Shown here: positions 46,655-55,543 of the stretch, piece after piece
Layout: each line of letters starts with the position of its first letter
How positions within the stretch are numbered: the stretch's first letter is position 1
Source: Aminobacter aminovorans
GTDB lineage: Bacteria > Pseudomonadota > Alphaproteobacteria > Rhizobiales > Rhizobiaceae
Reading direction: 5' to 3'
NCBI RefSeq assembly: GCF_900445235.1
Contig: NZ_UFSM01000004.1
Location: 1 to 64,000 of the forward strand
DNA: 64,000 bases
Made by a program: the position numbers and the translations under genes
Notes under the pieces: model-generated
The model's input: only the letters and a program-made list of their open reading frames with translations
What the model was told of the DNA's origin: nothing
Database searches by the model: none

Positions 46655-48007
46655 TCAGCCGAGCGCCAGGCCTTCAAGCCCGTCGAGTTCGGCGTAGGAA
46701 GGCAGTGAGGTCGAAATCGGTGTCCCATTGCGGATGACGATGCGGTTGCTCTCCGCGCGCGAAAGCACCTCCGACCAGCTGCGGCCTTCATAGAGAATGA
46801 AATCAGCGGGCTGCCCCTCGGCGATGCCGCCCTTGGCTCCGAGACCCATGACCTCGGCCGGGGTCGTGGTCACGGCCCTGATCCAGTCGCCACTCGGGTG
46901 GTCGAGATGTAGTACGCGCGTGCCGAGGCGGAACGTGTCGAGCATGTCGAGATCGCCGTAGGAATGGAACGGGTCGCGCGTGTTGTCGGAGGCGAGCGCC
47001 ACCGCGATGCCGCGCTTTTTCATCTCGTGCAGCAAGGTCACGCCGCGCCATCTCGGGGTCGCGCCATTGCGGCGGTCCTGCAGATAGAGGTTGCAGGTCG
47101 GCAGCGCCACGACGGCAACGCTCGCGGTCGCGACCGTGTCCAGCGTTGCATCGACGATTGCCTCATCCTGCACCGCCAGTGAACAGCAATGTCCGACCAG
47201 CACCTTGCCGGCAAATGATGCGCGTAGCTTGGCCTCGGCGATGCGCCGAAGCGCGTCGGCTGTTGGGTCGGAGGTCTCGTCGGCGTGGAAGTCGAGATCC
47301 AGGCCATTCCTGACCGCGGCAGCAAACATGCGGTCGAGCAGGTGGTCGATGTCGGGTGCAGGATAGGCAACCGCCCCAAGCGTACCGCCGGCGGCAGCCA
47401 CCCGCCTGGTCATGCCATCGAGCAAGGTGTCGTCGCGGGCCATGTCGATGGGAAACAGGCAGGAGGCCTGCAAGTCGATGCGACCGCGCCAATGCTGCCG
47501 GAGTTCAGAGAACACCGGCCAGGAAATGGCGTCCTGCGGCGGCTGCGAGTCGACGTGGGTGCGTATCGCCGAGGTGCCGTGGTGGAAAGCCGAGCGCAAG
47601 GCGAAGTCCATGCGCTTGAAGACATCCCCGGCAGACCAGTTGGCGGTCCGGTCGGCGCGTGTTGCCGCCAGTGCGCCGTCGAATGTCCCGTTCGCCGCCG
47701 GCGTGCGCGGCAGGATATGGCCCTTGTCCAGATGGGTGTGGCAGTCGACGAAGGTGGGCAGGGCGACGCGACCGCCTACGTCTATGGAAAACAGGCCGTT
47801 GTCAATTGTTTCAGTGGGTTGGCTGCGCGCGGGAGTTGTTGCCAATATCCTGCCGTGCTCTACAGTCAGGTCAGCAAGAAAGAACCCTGCGGCATCCATG
47901 GCACTCCAGTTTGTCACCGCACTGTTGAGACGCACGTTGCGCAGCACGTACCGGCTCATCCTTGCGCCGTCGGCGAGCTGTTCGCGCAATACAAGCTGTG
48001 CAGTCAT
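46655..48007 (-). CDS. cytosine deaminase-like amidohydrolase
   Basis: A 450-residue amidohydrolase of the CodA group. Ligands: H90 and H92 (CHTHLDKGH), His in DFHADETSDP, His in LVGHCCSLAVQ, and Asp in ALASDNTRDPF. CodA-type enzymes deaminate cytosine, and some accept creatinine, isoguanine or other cyclic amidines. ATG 48007 follows AGGAGAGG; a later Met (47959) lacks a site. The promoter with operator D lies about 110-150 bases upstream. Confidence 0.87.
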   Translation of the reverse strand: MTAQLVLREQLADGARMSRYVLRNVRLNSAVTNWSAMDAAGFFLADLTVEHGRILATTPARSQPTETIDNGLFSIDVGGRVALPTFVDCHTHLDKGHILPRTPAANGTFDGALAATRADRTANWSAGDVFKRMDFALRSAFHHGTSAIRTHVDSQPPQDAISWPVFSELRQHWRGRIDLQASCLFPIDMARDDTLLDGMTRRVAAAGGTLGAVAYPAPDIDHLLDRMFAAAVRNGLDLDFHADETSDPTADALRRIAEAKLRASFAGKVLVGHCCSLAVQDEAIVDATLDTVATASVAVVALPTCNLYLQDRRNGATPRWRGVTLLHEMKKRGIAVALASDNTRDPFHSYGDLDMLDTFRLGTRVLHLDHPSGDWIRAVTTTPAEVMGLGAKGGIAEGQPADFILYEGRSWSEVLSRAESNRIVIRNGTPISTSLPSYAELDGLEGLALG

Positions 48008-48118
48008 GGACGGCCTCTCCTGGGGCTGATGCGATGCCTAGGTGCTCAGGCGCTCGCGATGTTTGTTGGCGAACCAGCCGGGCAGTTAAAGGTTGCCGTT
48101 TCGGCAAAGATCATTTAT

Positions 48119-48155
48119 TGATCACAATATGAGATCACAGATTGCGGCCTGTCAA
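48119..48155 (-). promoter_or_regulatory. operator D with -35 box, between the deaminase gene and gntR
   Basis: On the plus strand TGATCA begins at 48119 and AGATCA at 48132 (13-base step). On the minus strand TTGACA (48155-48150) lies 18 bases before the operator, placing it over the deaminase promoter. Operators C and D share TGATCACANTATGAGATCA. Confidence 0.7.
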
Positions 48156-48258
48156 CTTCTGCCCCCGGCCGGCGACTGTCTGCGGCAAGCCCGCTGCCTG
48201 ACGCCGTTCCTCGTACAGCGCAATTCTTGAGGAACCTTGCGAGCGGCGGAGAAACAGA

Positions 48259-49002
48259 ATGCGGATAGACAAGACTGAGGACGCCAGCAACGGCGGCACC
48301 GAAACAGCCAAGAAGGAGCGCGGGCATGTCCACGGGCATGTGCTGCGTTACATGCGCCGCGGCTTGATGGTCGGTGCCTTCCTGCCCGGCCAGGTGATGA
48401 GCCTGCGCAAGCTGGCCGCCGGCTTCGGCACCAGTCCCATGCCGGTGCGCGAAGTGCTGAGCCGCCTGGTTGCGGCCAATGCGCTCGAGGAAACCAAGGG
48501 CGGTTCGGTGCGTGTGCCGCGGCTGAGTCCGGACAAGCTGAGCGACCTTTTTGCCGTGCGCGAGATGCTTGAGGGAATGGCCGCCGAGCTTGCCGCCAAG
48601 AGGGCGTCGCCGGCGCTGATCAGCGAACTCGCTGCGATCAACAAGCAGCTCCTGGTGGCGATCGAAAAGCGTGACATCCTCAACTGCCTTTCCTTCAACC
48701 AGAAATTCCATTTCACGCTCTATGAAGCGGCCGCGTCCGATGTGCTGATGCCGCTGATCGAGTCGCTGTGGCTGCAGTTCGGCCCGACAATGTACATGTC
48801 TTTGCTGATCCCCTCGATGCCATGGAACGCGTCGGACCATGAGGACATTCTTGCGGCGCTGAAAGACGGCAATGCCGCCGCTGCCAAGAAGGGCATCGTC
48901 CACGACATCCGCACCACCTGCAAGGCGCTGCTCAGCGTCGCCGGCTCGCAAGGCATCGAGCTGCCTTTCGCGCAGGGGGCGGATCTGCAATTCGATTACT
49001 GA
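48259..49002 (+). CDS. GntR-family regulator with FCD domain
   Basis: A 247-residue FadR-subfamily regulator: winged helix at residues about 22-88 (SLRKLAAGFGTSPMPVREVLSRL is the DNA-reading part) and an all-helical FCD effector domain at about 92-225 (REMLEGMAAELAAKR, SFNQKFHFTLYEAA). Such proteins usually repress until a carboxylate or similar ligand binds. The gene lies next to operator D, and three more copies of that operator precede neighbouring operons, so it is the probable regulator of all four. The FCD metal position commonly Asp is Asn here (NQKFH). Confidence 0.9.
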   Translation: MRIDKTEDASNGGTETAKKERGHVHGHVLRYMRRGLMVGAFLPGQVMSLRKLAAGFGTSPMPVREVLSRLVAANALEETKGGSVRVPRLSPDKLSDLFAVREMLEGMAAELAAKRASPALISELAAINKQLLVAIEKRDILNCLSFNQKFHFTLYEAAASDVLMPLIESLWLQFGPTMYMSLLIPSMPWNASDHEDILAALKDGNAAAAKKGIVHDIRTTCKALLSVAGSQGIELPFAQGADLQFDY

Positions 49003-49027
49003 CATCACGATCTGGGAGGATCCTGCC

Positions 49028-49495
49028 ATGGTGGGAAAAGTTGAACAGAACCTTGCTCGCCTGGGCATCAGCCTGCCGGCGACCGTTGCGCCAGCTGCCA
49101 ACTACGTGCCGGCCCGCCGGCTGGGCAACCAGGTCTATGTCTCGGGCCAGGTTCCAGCCGAAGGCGGCAAGGACAAGTTCACCGGCAAGCTCGGGTCCGA
49201 TTTCACCGTCGAGGAGGGCCAGGCCGCGGCGCGGCTCTGCGCCGTCAACATCCTGGCACAGCTCAAGCAGGCGCTGGACGGCGATCTCGACCGCGTTGTA
49301 GGGGTCATACGTCTTGGCGGCTTCGTCAATGCCGAGCCTGACTTCAGGGATCATCCCAAGGTCATCAACGGTGCCTCCGACCTGATGGTCGAGGTGTTCG
49401 GCGAGGCTGGCCGTCATGCCCGTGCCGCCGTCGGTTGCTACTCGCTGCCGCGCAATGTGCCGGTCGAAGTGGACGCGATCTTCGAGGTCAACTGA
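49028..49495 (+). CDS. RidA/YjgF family protein
   Basis: A 155-residue Rid protein, somewhat longer than RidA. The conserved end HARAAVGCYSLPRNVPVEVDAIFEV holds the substrate-binding Arg. The family hydrolyses reactive enamine/imine intermediates or acts in ring-opening pathways such as RutC. RBS GGGAGGA. It lies 25 bases after gntR and two bases before the CobW-type gene. Confidence 0.9.
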   Translation: MVGKVEQNLARLGISLPATVAPAANYVPARRLGNQVYVSGQVPAEGGKDKFTGKLGSDFTVEEGQAAARLCAVNILAQLKQALDGDLDRVVGVIRLGGFVNAEPDFRDHPKVINGASDLMVEVFGEAGRHARAAVGCYSLPRNVPVEVDAIFEVN

Positions 49496-49497
49496 TC

Positions 49498-50496
49498 ATG
49501 TTGCCTGCCGCTGCGGCGACCGACGACAGAATTCCGGTCCACGTGCTGACCGGCTTCCTCGGAAGCGGCAAGACGACTTTCCTGCGGCACCTTCTCGGCG
49601 AGCCGGATCTCGCTGATACGGCCGTGATCATCAACGAGTTCGGCGAAGTCGGGCTCGACCATCTGCTGGTGCGCGAGGTTGCCGAAGACGCCGTGCTGTT
49701 GTCTTCGGGCTGCCTGTGCTGCGCCGTGCGCGATGATCTCGTATCCACTCTGGCGGACCTTCTGGCGATGGTTCGTCGTGGCGAGGTGGCGCCGTTCCGC
49801 CGGGTCGTGGTGGAGACCACGGGCCTCGCCGACCCCGCGCCGATCATGCAGGCAGTGATGAGCGACATCAAGCTCCGTCGCGGCTATCGGGCGGGCAGTA
49901 TCGTTGCCACCGTCGACGGCGTCAGCGGCGCCACCAGCATCGGCAGTTTTGCCGAGGCCGTACAGCAGGTTGCGCTCGCCGACTGCGTGGTGATCACCAA
50001 GTCTGACCTTGTCGAGCCATGGCGACTGGATGCGCTTGGCCAGGAGGTCGGCAAGTTGAACCCGCAGGTTCGCCAGCTTGTTTCCAGCCGCAGTTCCATG
50101 CCCGGCACCGGTGATATCTTCCGTTACGACGAGGACTGGGAACCGCGTCACTTCGAGATGGCCGACACGCCGATGGCGGGGCGGCACAGCGATGGCATCG
50201 AGACCTTTGCCGTCCAGGTCGACAGGGAGGTCGACTGGGCAGCCTTTGTCGACTGGCTCGAGCTGCTGCTTGCCGGCCGCGGTCAATCGATCCTGCGTGT
50301 CAAAGGGTTGCTGGCGGTCAAGGGCGATCCCCGGCCGGTGGTCATCCACGGTGTCCAGCACGTTGTCTACCCGCCCGAATATTTGCCGCGCTGGCCGCAG
50401 GATACGGCGCGCGGCTGGCTGGTGTTCATCGCGCGCAACCTGAGCCGAAGCGCGATTGAACGCTCATTGCCGAGCACCTTCGCCGCTGCGAACTGA
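49498..50496 (+). CDS. CobW/ZNG-type G3E GTPase, probable metallochaperone
   Basis: A 332-residue G3E GTPase: Walker A GFLGSGKT at residues 19-26, the metal motif C72-L-C74-C75, ETTGLADP, and a C-terminal CobW domain (LLAVKGDPRPVVIHGVQHV). Family members insert zinc or other metals into client enzymes. Three metal-dependent amidohydrolases in this region are plausible clients (inference). ATG is two bases after the Rid gene. Confidence 0.87.
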   Translation: MLPAAAATDDRIPVHVLTGFLGSGKTTFLRHLLGEPDLADTAVIINEFGEVGLDHLLVREVAEDAVLLSSGCLCCAVRDDLVSTLADLLAMVRRGEVAPFRRVVVETTGLADPAPIMQAVMSDIKLRRGYRAGSIVATVDGVSGATSIGSFAEAVQQVALADCVVITKSDLVEPWRLDALGQEVGKLNPQVRQLVSSRSSMPGTGDIFRYDEDWEPRHFEMADTPMAGRHSDGIETFAVQVDREVDWAAFVDWLELLLAGRGQSILRVKGLLAVKGDPRPVVIHGVQHVVYPPEYLPRWPQDTARGWLVFIARNLSRSAIERSLPSTFAAAN

Positions 50497-50838
50497 CTGC
50501 GCTCGTTTCGCGTTTCCCAGGCAATTCCAGGATGTTCATTGAACTGTGATCGCGCTCGCCCGGCAATGGGCGGGGTTGCGTCGTCTCGACGCGTGGTGAA
50601 TCCGCCAGCAATTTCCGATGCTTGCCGCAGCGGCAGGGATTGCCGGTCGAAGCATCGGTCGGACACGTAAATTCGCGCTTCGCCAGTTCCGATTCATCGC
50701 TTGACAATCATGAAATGTGATCACACTATGAGATCAAGAATGAGGTTTGAGAGCGAAAGCTGTCGCGCCTCGTTCCGGGGAGAGGCAGGCCTTCGGGCCA
50801 TAGGGGCGCCGGCATGGTGCTCGTTAGGGAGGAGAGAA
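50497..50838 (+). other. 342-base intergenic region upstream of the NMT1-type transporter
   Basis: Nothing coding is convincing here. It holds the operator C promoter (50701-50736) and a leader of about 100 bases ending in GGGAGGAGAG, the transporter's ribosome-binding site. I see no intrinsic terminator after the CobW-type gene. Confidence 0.6.
50701..50736 (+). promoter_or_regulatory. operator C with -35 box, upstream of the ABC transporter operon
   Basis: TTGACA at 50701-50706, TGATCA at 50718 and AGATCA at 50731 (13-base step), with the local sequence TGTGATCACACTATGAGATC. It resembles D in the second half and A in the first half. A repressor here would cover the -35/-10 region. Confidence 0.7.
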
Positions 50839-51831
50839 ATGTTGTACGCCACAGGTCTCATTCGCGGCACGGCGCTCATCGCCACGGCTGCTGTCGCCAC
50901 CGTTCTTGCCAGTCACAGCGCCATGGCGGAAGACGTCAACGTCCGCTTCAGCTGGAAGCTGAAGGGCGAGTATGGCTTCTTCTATCTCGGTGAGAAGAAG
51001 GGTCTCTACAAGGATGCCGGCGTGACGCTGAAGCTCGGCGAAGGCGCCGGCTCGCAGGCGGCACTCGGTTCGCTGATCCAGGGCCAGGAAGACGCCGTCA
51101 TTCTGCCCGGCATCTTTGCCATCTCGGCGATCCAGAAGGGCATGCCGGTCAAGATTATCGCGCTCTACCAGCCGGAGTCGCCGATCGCGCTGATCTCGCA
51201 TCCTGACAAGGCGGTGACGACCCCGAAGGATCTCGAAGGCAAGACCATTGCGCACGCCGTCGGCGAGACAGGCACTTCCTATCTCGGCGCCTTCTGCGAG
51301 ATCAACCAGATCGATTGCAGCAAGGTTTCCAAGGTCCAGATGGACTCGCAATCGCGCGTGCCGCAGTTCCTGCAGAAGCAGGTCGACGTCGTTAGCGTCT
51401 ACAAGACCAACGATCTGCCCGTACTCGAAGACAAGACCGGCACCAAGTTCCCGACCCTTGACCTGACCGAATTCGGCCTGGCAGTGCCGGGCATGGCGGT
51501 TGTCGCCAGCGATGATGGCATCGCCAAGAAGGGCCCGGCTCTCCGGAGCTTCCTCGCCGCCAACGCCAAGGCGATCGAGATGACGAAAGCCGATCCGGCT
51601 GCCGCCACTGCAGCGCTCAAGGCCGTCTGGCAGGCGGGTCCGTCCGACAAGGTGGTGCAACAGCAGATCGAGGCAACCTCGGCATCGATCCATTCGCCAG
51701 CCGGCACACCGATCGGCCACATCGATGAGAAGGCGATTGCCGACGCCATCAAGCTGATCGGCAGCGTCGAGGAAATCGGCGACGCCAAGCCGATGTCGTC
51801 CTTTTATACCAATGAACTTCTGACGCAGTGA
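50839..51831 (+). CDS. NMT1/THI5-type ABC transporter substrate-binding protein
   Basis: A 330-residue periplasmic protein with a Sec signal (residues 1-30, ending AMA-ED). The mature start VRFSWKLKGEYGFFYLGEKKGLYKDAGV is typical of the NMT1/THI5-like group that binds pyrimidine-like, riboflavin or sulfonate ligands. ATG 50839 follows GGAGGAGAG. First gene after operator C; its ligand is presumably the inducer or substrate of the regulon. Confidence 0.9.
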   Translation: MLYATGLIRGTALIATAAVATVLASHSAMAEDVNVRFSWKLKGEYGFFYLGEKKGLYKDAGVTLKLGEGAGSQAALGSLIQGQEDAVILPGIFAISAIQKGMPVKIIALYQPESPIALISHPDKAVTTPKDLEGKTIAHAVGETGTSYLGAFCEINQIDCSKVSKVQMDSQSRVPQFLQKQVDVVSVYKTNDLPVLEDKTGTKFPTLDLTEFGLAVPGMAVVASDDGIAKKGPALRSFLAANAKAIEMTKADPAAATAALKAVWQAGPSDKVVQQQIEATSASIHSPAGTPIGHIDEKAIADAIKLIGSVEEIGDAKPMSSFYTNELLTQ

Positions 51832-51838
51832 GGCTACG

Positions 51839-52669
51839 GTGGCGAGCACGGATGTAATCGGCGCCGCTCGGGCGCAGAAGAAGCAAGGCAAGGGCATGAG
51901 CAGGAAAAAATCACGTGGGCCATGGCTGGAACGCTATTCGGCGCTGATCCTGGCGGTTGTGCTGCTTGGCGCCTGGCAGGTGCTGGTCCCGCTTTCCGGG
52001 CTTTCGGAGTTCGTTCTGCCGACGCCGCTGGCAATCGCCACGCGGATCGTCAACGAGATCCCTCTGCTCGCCACCCACGCCTATGTCACGCTGTTCGAAG
52101 TCGTCGCAGGCTTTGCCATGGCCGTGCTGATCGGCATCCCGCTGGCGCTGGCGATCTTTTATTCCAGGGCTTTCGAGCGTGCGATCTACCCGATCCTGGT
52201 GGCACTGCAGACGGTGCCCAAGGTGGCGCTGGCGCCGCTGCTTGTGCTTTATCTCGGCTATGGCTGGGCGCCCAAGATCACGCTGGCCTTCCTGATCTCG
52301 TTCTTCCCGATCGTCATCTCGACGGTTGTCGGCCTGCAGTCGCTCGACAAGAACCTGGTCAACCTGGTCCGCTCGATGGGCGCCAGCGAATGGCAGACCT
52401 TCTTCAAGGTCCGTCTGCCGGCAGCTCTGCCCAACATCTTCGGCGGCTTCAAGGTTGCGGTGTCGCTGGCGGTCATCGGTGCAGTCATCGGCGAATATGT
52501 CGCTGCCGAACGTGGCCTCGGCTATCTGCAGCTTCAAGCCAACTCGCTGTTCGACACGACGCTCAACTTCGCCACCGTGGTGACGATTTCCGGGCTTGGC
52601 GTGATGCTTTACTTCATCATCGACACCATCGAAGCCCGCGTCACCTATAAGCGCGACGCCGCCAAGTAG
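51839..52669 (+). CDS. ABC transporter permease (SsuC/ThiX type)
   Basis: A 276-residue permease with six predicted membrane segments and the EAA-type loop VRSMGASEWQTFFKVRLPAALP. It starts seven bases after the binding-protein stop with GTG; an ATG at 51896 is an alternative start that removes 19 hydrophilic residues. It pairs with the ATPase 87 bases downstream. Confidence 0.9.
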   Translation: MASTDVIGAARAQKKQGKGMSRKKSRGPWLERYSALILAVVLLGAWQVLVPLSGLSEFVLPTPLAIATRIVNEIPLLATHAYVTLFEVVAGFAMAVLIGIPLALAIFYSRAFERAIYPILVALQTVPKVALAPLLVLYLGYGWAPKITLAFLISFFPIVISTVVGLQSLDKNLVNLVRSMGASEWQTFFKVRLPAALPNIFGGFKVAVSLAVIGAVIGEYVAAERGLGYLQLQANSLFDTTLNFATVVTISGLGVMLYFIIDTIEARVTYKRDAAK

Positions 52670-52724
52670 CCAGGCCGCCAAATAGCCAGGCCGCAAGTAA
52701 ATCAGCCGGCCGCTTGTGCGGCCG
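52667..52724 (+). repeat. 16-base tandem duplication and hairpin between permease and ATPase genes
   Basis: TAGCCAGGCCGC occurs at 52667-52678 and again at 52683-52694, a 16-base tandem duplication that includes the permease stop codon. It is followed by CGGCCGC / GCGGCCG (52707-52713 and 52718-52724) around TTGT, a 7-base-pair hairpin without T-run. Confidence 0.6.
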
Positions 52725-52756
52725 AGCAACGACAACAGGTTCAGTGAGGCAATCCC

Positions 52757-53557
52757 ATGAGTGCCACTACCCAGATGGGCGCGGCGGTCGACATTTCGCG
52801 GCTTTCCAAAATCTACAAGACACGCGAGGACGACGACGTCCTTGCTCTCGACAAGATCGATCTCAAGATCGAGCCCGGCAGCTTCGTTGCCGTCGTCGGA
52901 CCCAGCGGTTGCGGCAAGAGCACGCTGCTCTCGCTTCTCGCGGGCCTGACGCCTGCCTCGACCGGCAGCATCGCCATCGACGGCGACGGCGTCAGCAGGC
53001 CGCACCCGAAGACCGGCGTGGTCTTCCAGTCCGATCTTCTGCTCTACTGGCGCACCGTGCTCGACAACATCTTGCTGCCGATCGAGATCAAGAAGCTCGA
53101 CGTCGCCAAGTACCGTGCCCGCGCCGAGGAACTGCTTGCCCAGGTTGGGCTCGAAGGCTTCGGCAACAAATATCCCTCCGAGCTTTCCGGCGGCATGCGC
53201 CAGCGCGTGGCGATCTGCCGGGCGCTGATCCAGGAGCCGGGCCTGCTGCTGATGGACGAGCCCTTCGGCGCGCTCGACGCACTGACCCGTGAACAGATGA
53301 TCATGGATTTGCAGTCGATGTGGCTGCGCCTGCGCAACACGGTGCTGTTCATCACTCACGGCATCGACGAGGCCGTGTTCCTCGCCGACCGCGTCCTGGT
53401 GATGTCGCCCCGTCCGGGCCGCGTCGACCTCGACCTCAAGATCGACCTGCCCAGGCCTCGTTTGTGGAGCAAGACCCACGAGGACAAGGAATACCACGCC
53501 TATGTCCGGCAGATCCGGGCGATCTTCGAAGCCAAGGGCATTCTCGTCGCCCACTAG
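52757..53557 (+). CDS. ABC transporter ATPase (SsuB/TauB type)
   Basis: A 266-residue ATPase: Walker A GPSGCGKS at residues about 54-61, Q-loop VFQSDLLLYWRTV, signature LSGGMRQR, Walker B LLLMDEPFGALD, switch His in ITHGIDEA. Completes the NMT1-type importer. The ATG at 52757 follows GTGAGG. Confidence 0.92.
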   Translation: MSATTQMGAAVDISRLSKIYKTREDDDVLALDKIDLKIEPGSFVAVVGPSGCGKSTLLSLLAGLTPASTGSIAIDGDGVSRPHPKTGVVFQSDLLLYWRTVLDNILLPIEIKKLDVAKYRARAEELLAQVGLEGFGNKYPSELSGGMRQRVAICRALIQEPGLLLMDEPFGALDALTREQMIMDLQSMWLRLRNTVLFITHGIDEAVFLADRVLVMSPRPGRVDLDLKIDLPRPRLWSKTHEDKEYHAYVRQIRAIFEAKGILVAH

Positions 53558-53568
53558 ACCAGCAGTCC

Positions 53569-53588
53569 GAAAATCGGAACCGATTTTC
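53569..53588. repeat. perfect inverted repeat downstream of the ATPase gene
   Basis: GAAAATCGG (53569-53577) and CCGATTTTC (53580-53588) are separated by AA. Inverted repeats of this GAAAATCGG type are, as I recall, scattered through rhizobial genomes. No T-run follows, although it could still end the transcript. Confidence 0.5.
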
Positions 53589-53758
53589 AGGTAGGATCAG
53601 GCACGGCCTCAAGGCTTTGCAGCATCCTTGGCGTTCCATTTGGATGCGCGGCTCTCTAGTCGGTTCGGCCGATCCGTCAAATCGGCGAATACTGCAGTAA
53701 CGGCATCAGCGTCGCCGGGAAATTTCCCGGCGGGCGAACATTTGCGCGGAGACCTCGG

Positions 53759-55120
53759 ATGTCCGGGACGATATTCATACCCAGAGAGCTTGATGAGATT
53801 GAGAGCCGTGTGGGGGCTTCACCGGATACGGTGAAACGCCTTGTGGGTCTTGGTTTTGAGGTTGTTGTCGAGACGGGTGCCGGCACCTTGTCGCGCATTC
53901 CCGACGCCGATTATGCGGCGGTGGGGGCTGTCATCGGCAAAGCCGGCGATGCCTCGAAAGCCGATGTCGTGCTGAAGGTGCGCCGTCCCTCGGAGGCCGA
54001 GGTCAAGGGCTACAAGCCAGGGGCTGCGGTGCTTGCCACCATGGATCCTTATGGCAACGAGGCCGGTGTGGCGGCGATGGCCAAGGCCGGGGTGACGGCG
54101 TTTGCCATGGAGTTCATGCCGCGCATCACCCGAGCCCAGGTGATGGACGTTCTGTCGTCGCAGGCAAATCTCGCCGGCTATCAGGCGGTCATCGACGGTG
54201 CTTCGGAATATGACCGGGCGCTGCCGATGATGATGACGGCAGCCGGTACTGTTCCTGCGGCCAAAGTGTTCATCATGGGCGTCGGCGTTGCCGGCCTGCA
54301 GGCGATCGCCACCGCACGCCGCATGGGCGCGATCGTCACGGCCACCGACGTGCGTCCGGCGGTCAAGGAACAGGTCGCCTCGCTCGGCGCAAAGTTCCTC
54401 GCCGTCGAGGACGAGGAGTTCAAGGCAGCGGAGACCGCCGGCGGCTACGCCAAGGAGATGTCCAAGGAGTATCAGGCCAAGCAGGCGGCACTGACCGCCG
54501 AGCACATCGCCAAGCAGGACATCGTCATCACCACCGCCCTGATCCCGGGCCGTCCGGCGCCGAAGCTGGTGTCGGCGGCAATGGTCGCCTCGATGAAGCC
54601 GGGCTCGGTGCTTGTCGACCTTGCTGTCGAGCGCGGCGGCAATGTCGAGGGTGCGCAAGCCGGCAAGGTGGTGACGACCGCCAATGGCGTGAAGATCGTC
54701 GGCCATCTCAACGTGCCGGGCCGGGTCGCTGCGTCCGCCTCGCTGCTTTATGCCAAGAACCTGTTCGCCTTCCTCGAGACCATGGTCGACAAGACAGCAA
54801 AGCAGATCGTCATCAATCGCGACGACGAACTGGTCAAGGCCACCATGCTGACCGACGGCGGCAAGATCGTTCACCCCAACTTCGCCAATGCGGCGGCTGC
54901 AGCTGCAGTGGACAAGCCAAAGCCTGTTGTGGCCGGCCAGAACCGTGGCGACGACCCGGCGACCGATAGCGCAGCACCTGCCAAGGCTGAGCCGAAGAAG
55001 CCGGCCGAAGCCAAAGCGGACAAACCGGCCGCCAAGAAACCAGCCGCCAAGAAATCGGTCGAGAAGAAACCGGTCGAGAAGGCCGCGGCCCAGAAGTCGT
55101 CCAAGCAGGGAGACGCATGA
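53759..55120 (+). CDS. pntAA: NAD(P) transhydrogenase subunit alpha part 1
   Basis: A 453-residue NAD(H)-binding subunit (dI) of the proton-translocating transhydrogenase: [17 protein letters not shown], the RQD-loop region [14 protein letters not shown], the NAD motif GVGVAGLQA and the [13 protein letters not shown] segment. Residues from about 385 form a low-complexity Ala/Lys/Pro tail, longer than in many homologues. The stop overlaps pntAB. Confidence 0.93.
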   Translation: MSGTIFIPRELDEIESRVGASPDTVKRLVGLGFEVVVETGAGTLSRIPDADYAAVGAVIGKAGDASKADVVLKVRRPSEAEVKGYKPGAAVLATMDPYGNEAGVAAMAKAGVTAFAMEFMPRITRAQVMDVLSSQANLAGYQAVIDGASEYDRALPMMMTAAGTVPAAKVFIMGVGVAGLQAIATARRMGAIVTATDVRPAVKEQVASLGAKFLAVEDEEFKAAETAGGYAKEMSKEYQAKQAALTAEHIAKQDIVITTALIPGRPAPKLVSAAMVASMKPGSVLVDLAVERGGNVEGAQAGKVVTTANGVKIVGHLNVPGRVAASASLLYAKNLFAFLETMVDKTAKQIVINRDDELVKATMLTDGGKIVHPNFANAAAAAAVDKPKPVVAGQNRGDDPATDSAAPAKAEPKKPAEAKADKPAAKKPAAKKSVEKKPVEKAAAQKSSKQGDA

Positions 55121-55542
55121 TGGAAGGTCTTCAGAAAGCCCTCGACCAACTCGACCAGGCGGTTGCCGCCGTCCGGCTCGGTGTCCAGGATCTCGCCACA
55201 TCAGAAGGTGCGGCGGAAGCCGCCGGCAATGCGGCACATGCCGTCACTGGCGGTGCGGTCGACCCGTTCGTGTTCCGCTTCGCCATCTTCGTTTTGGCGA
55301 TCTTCGTCGGCTATTACGTCGTCTGGTCGGTGACGCCTGCGCTGCACACGCCTTTGATGGCGGTGACCAACGCGATCTCCTCGGTCATCGTCGTCGGTGC
55401 GCTGCTGGCCGTCGGCATCGCCGCCTCCGGCCTTGCCACCGGCTTCGGCTTCGTTGCCCTGGTGCTGGCCTCGGTCAACATCTTCGGCGGCTTCCTCGTC
55501 ACCCAGCGCATGCTGGCGATGTACAAGAAGAAGGACAAGTGA
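55117..55542 (+). CDS. pntAB: NAD(P) transhydrogenase subunit alpha part 2
   Basis: A 141-residue membrane subunit with three to four segments ([40 protein letters not shown] and two more) forming half of the proton channel. Coupled to pntAA by a four-base overlap. An N-terminal hydrophilic stretch of about 45 residues precedes the channel part. Confidence 0.92.
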   Translation: MMEGLQKALDQLDQAVAAVRLGVQDLATSEGAAEAAGNAAHAVTGGAVDPFVFRFAIFVLAIFVGYYVVWSVTPALHTPLMAVTNAISSVIVVGALLAVGIAASGLATGFGFVALVLASVNIFGGFLVTQRMLAMYKKKDK

Positions 55543-55543
55543 C

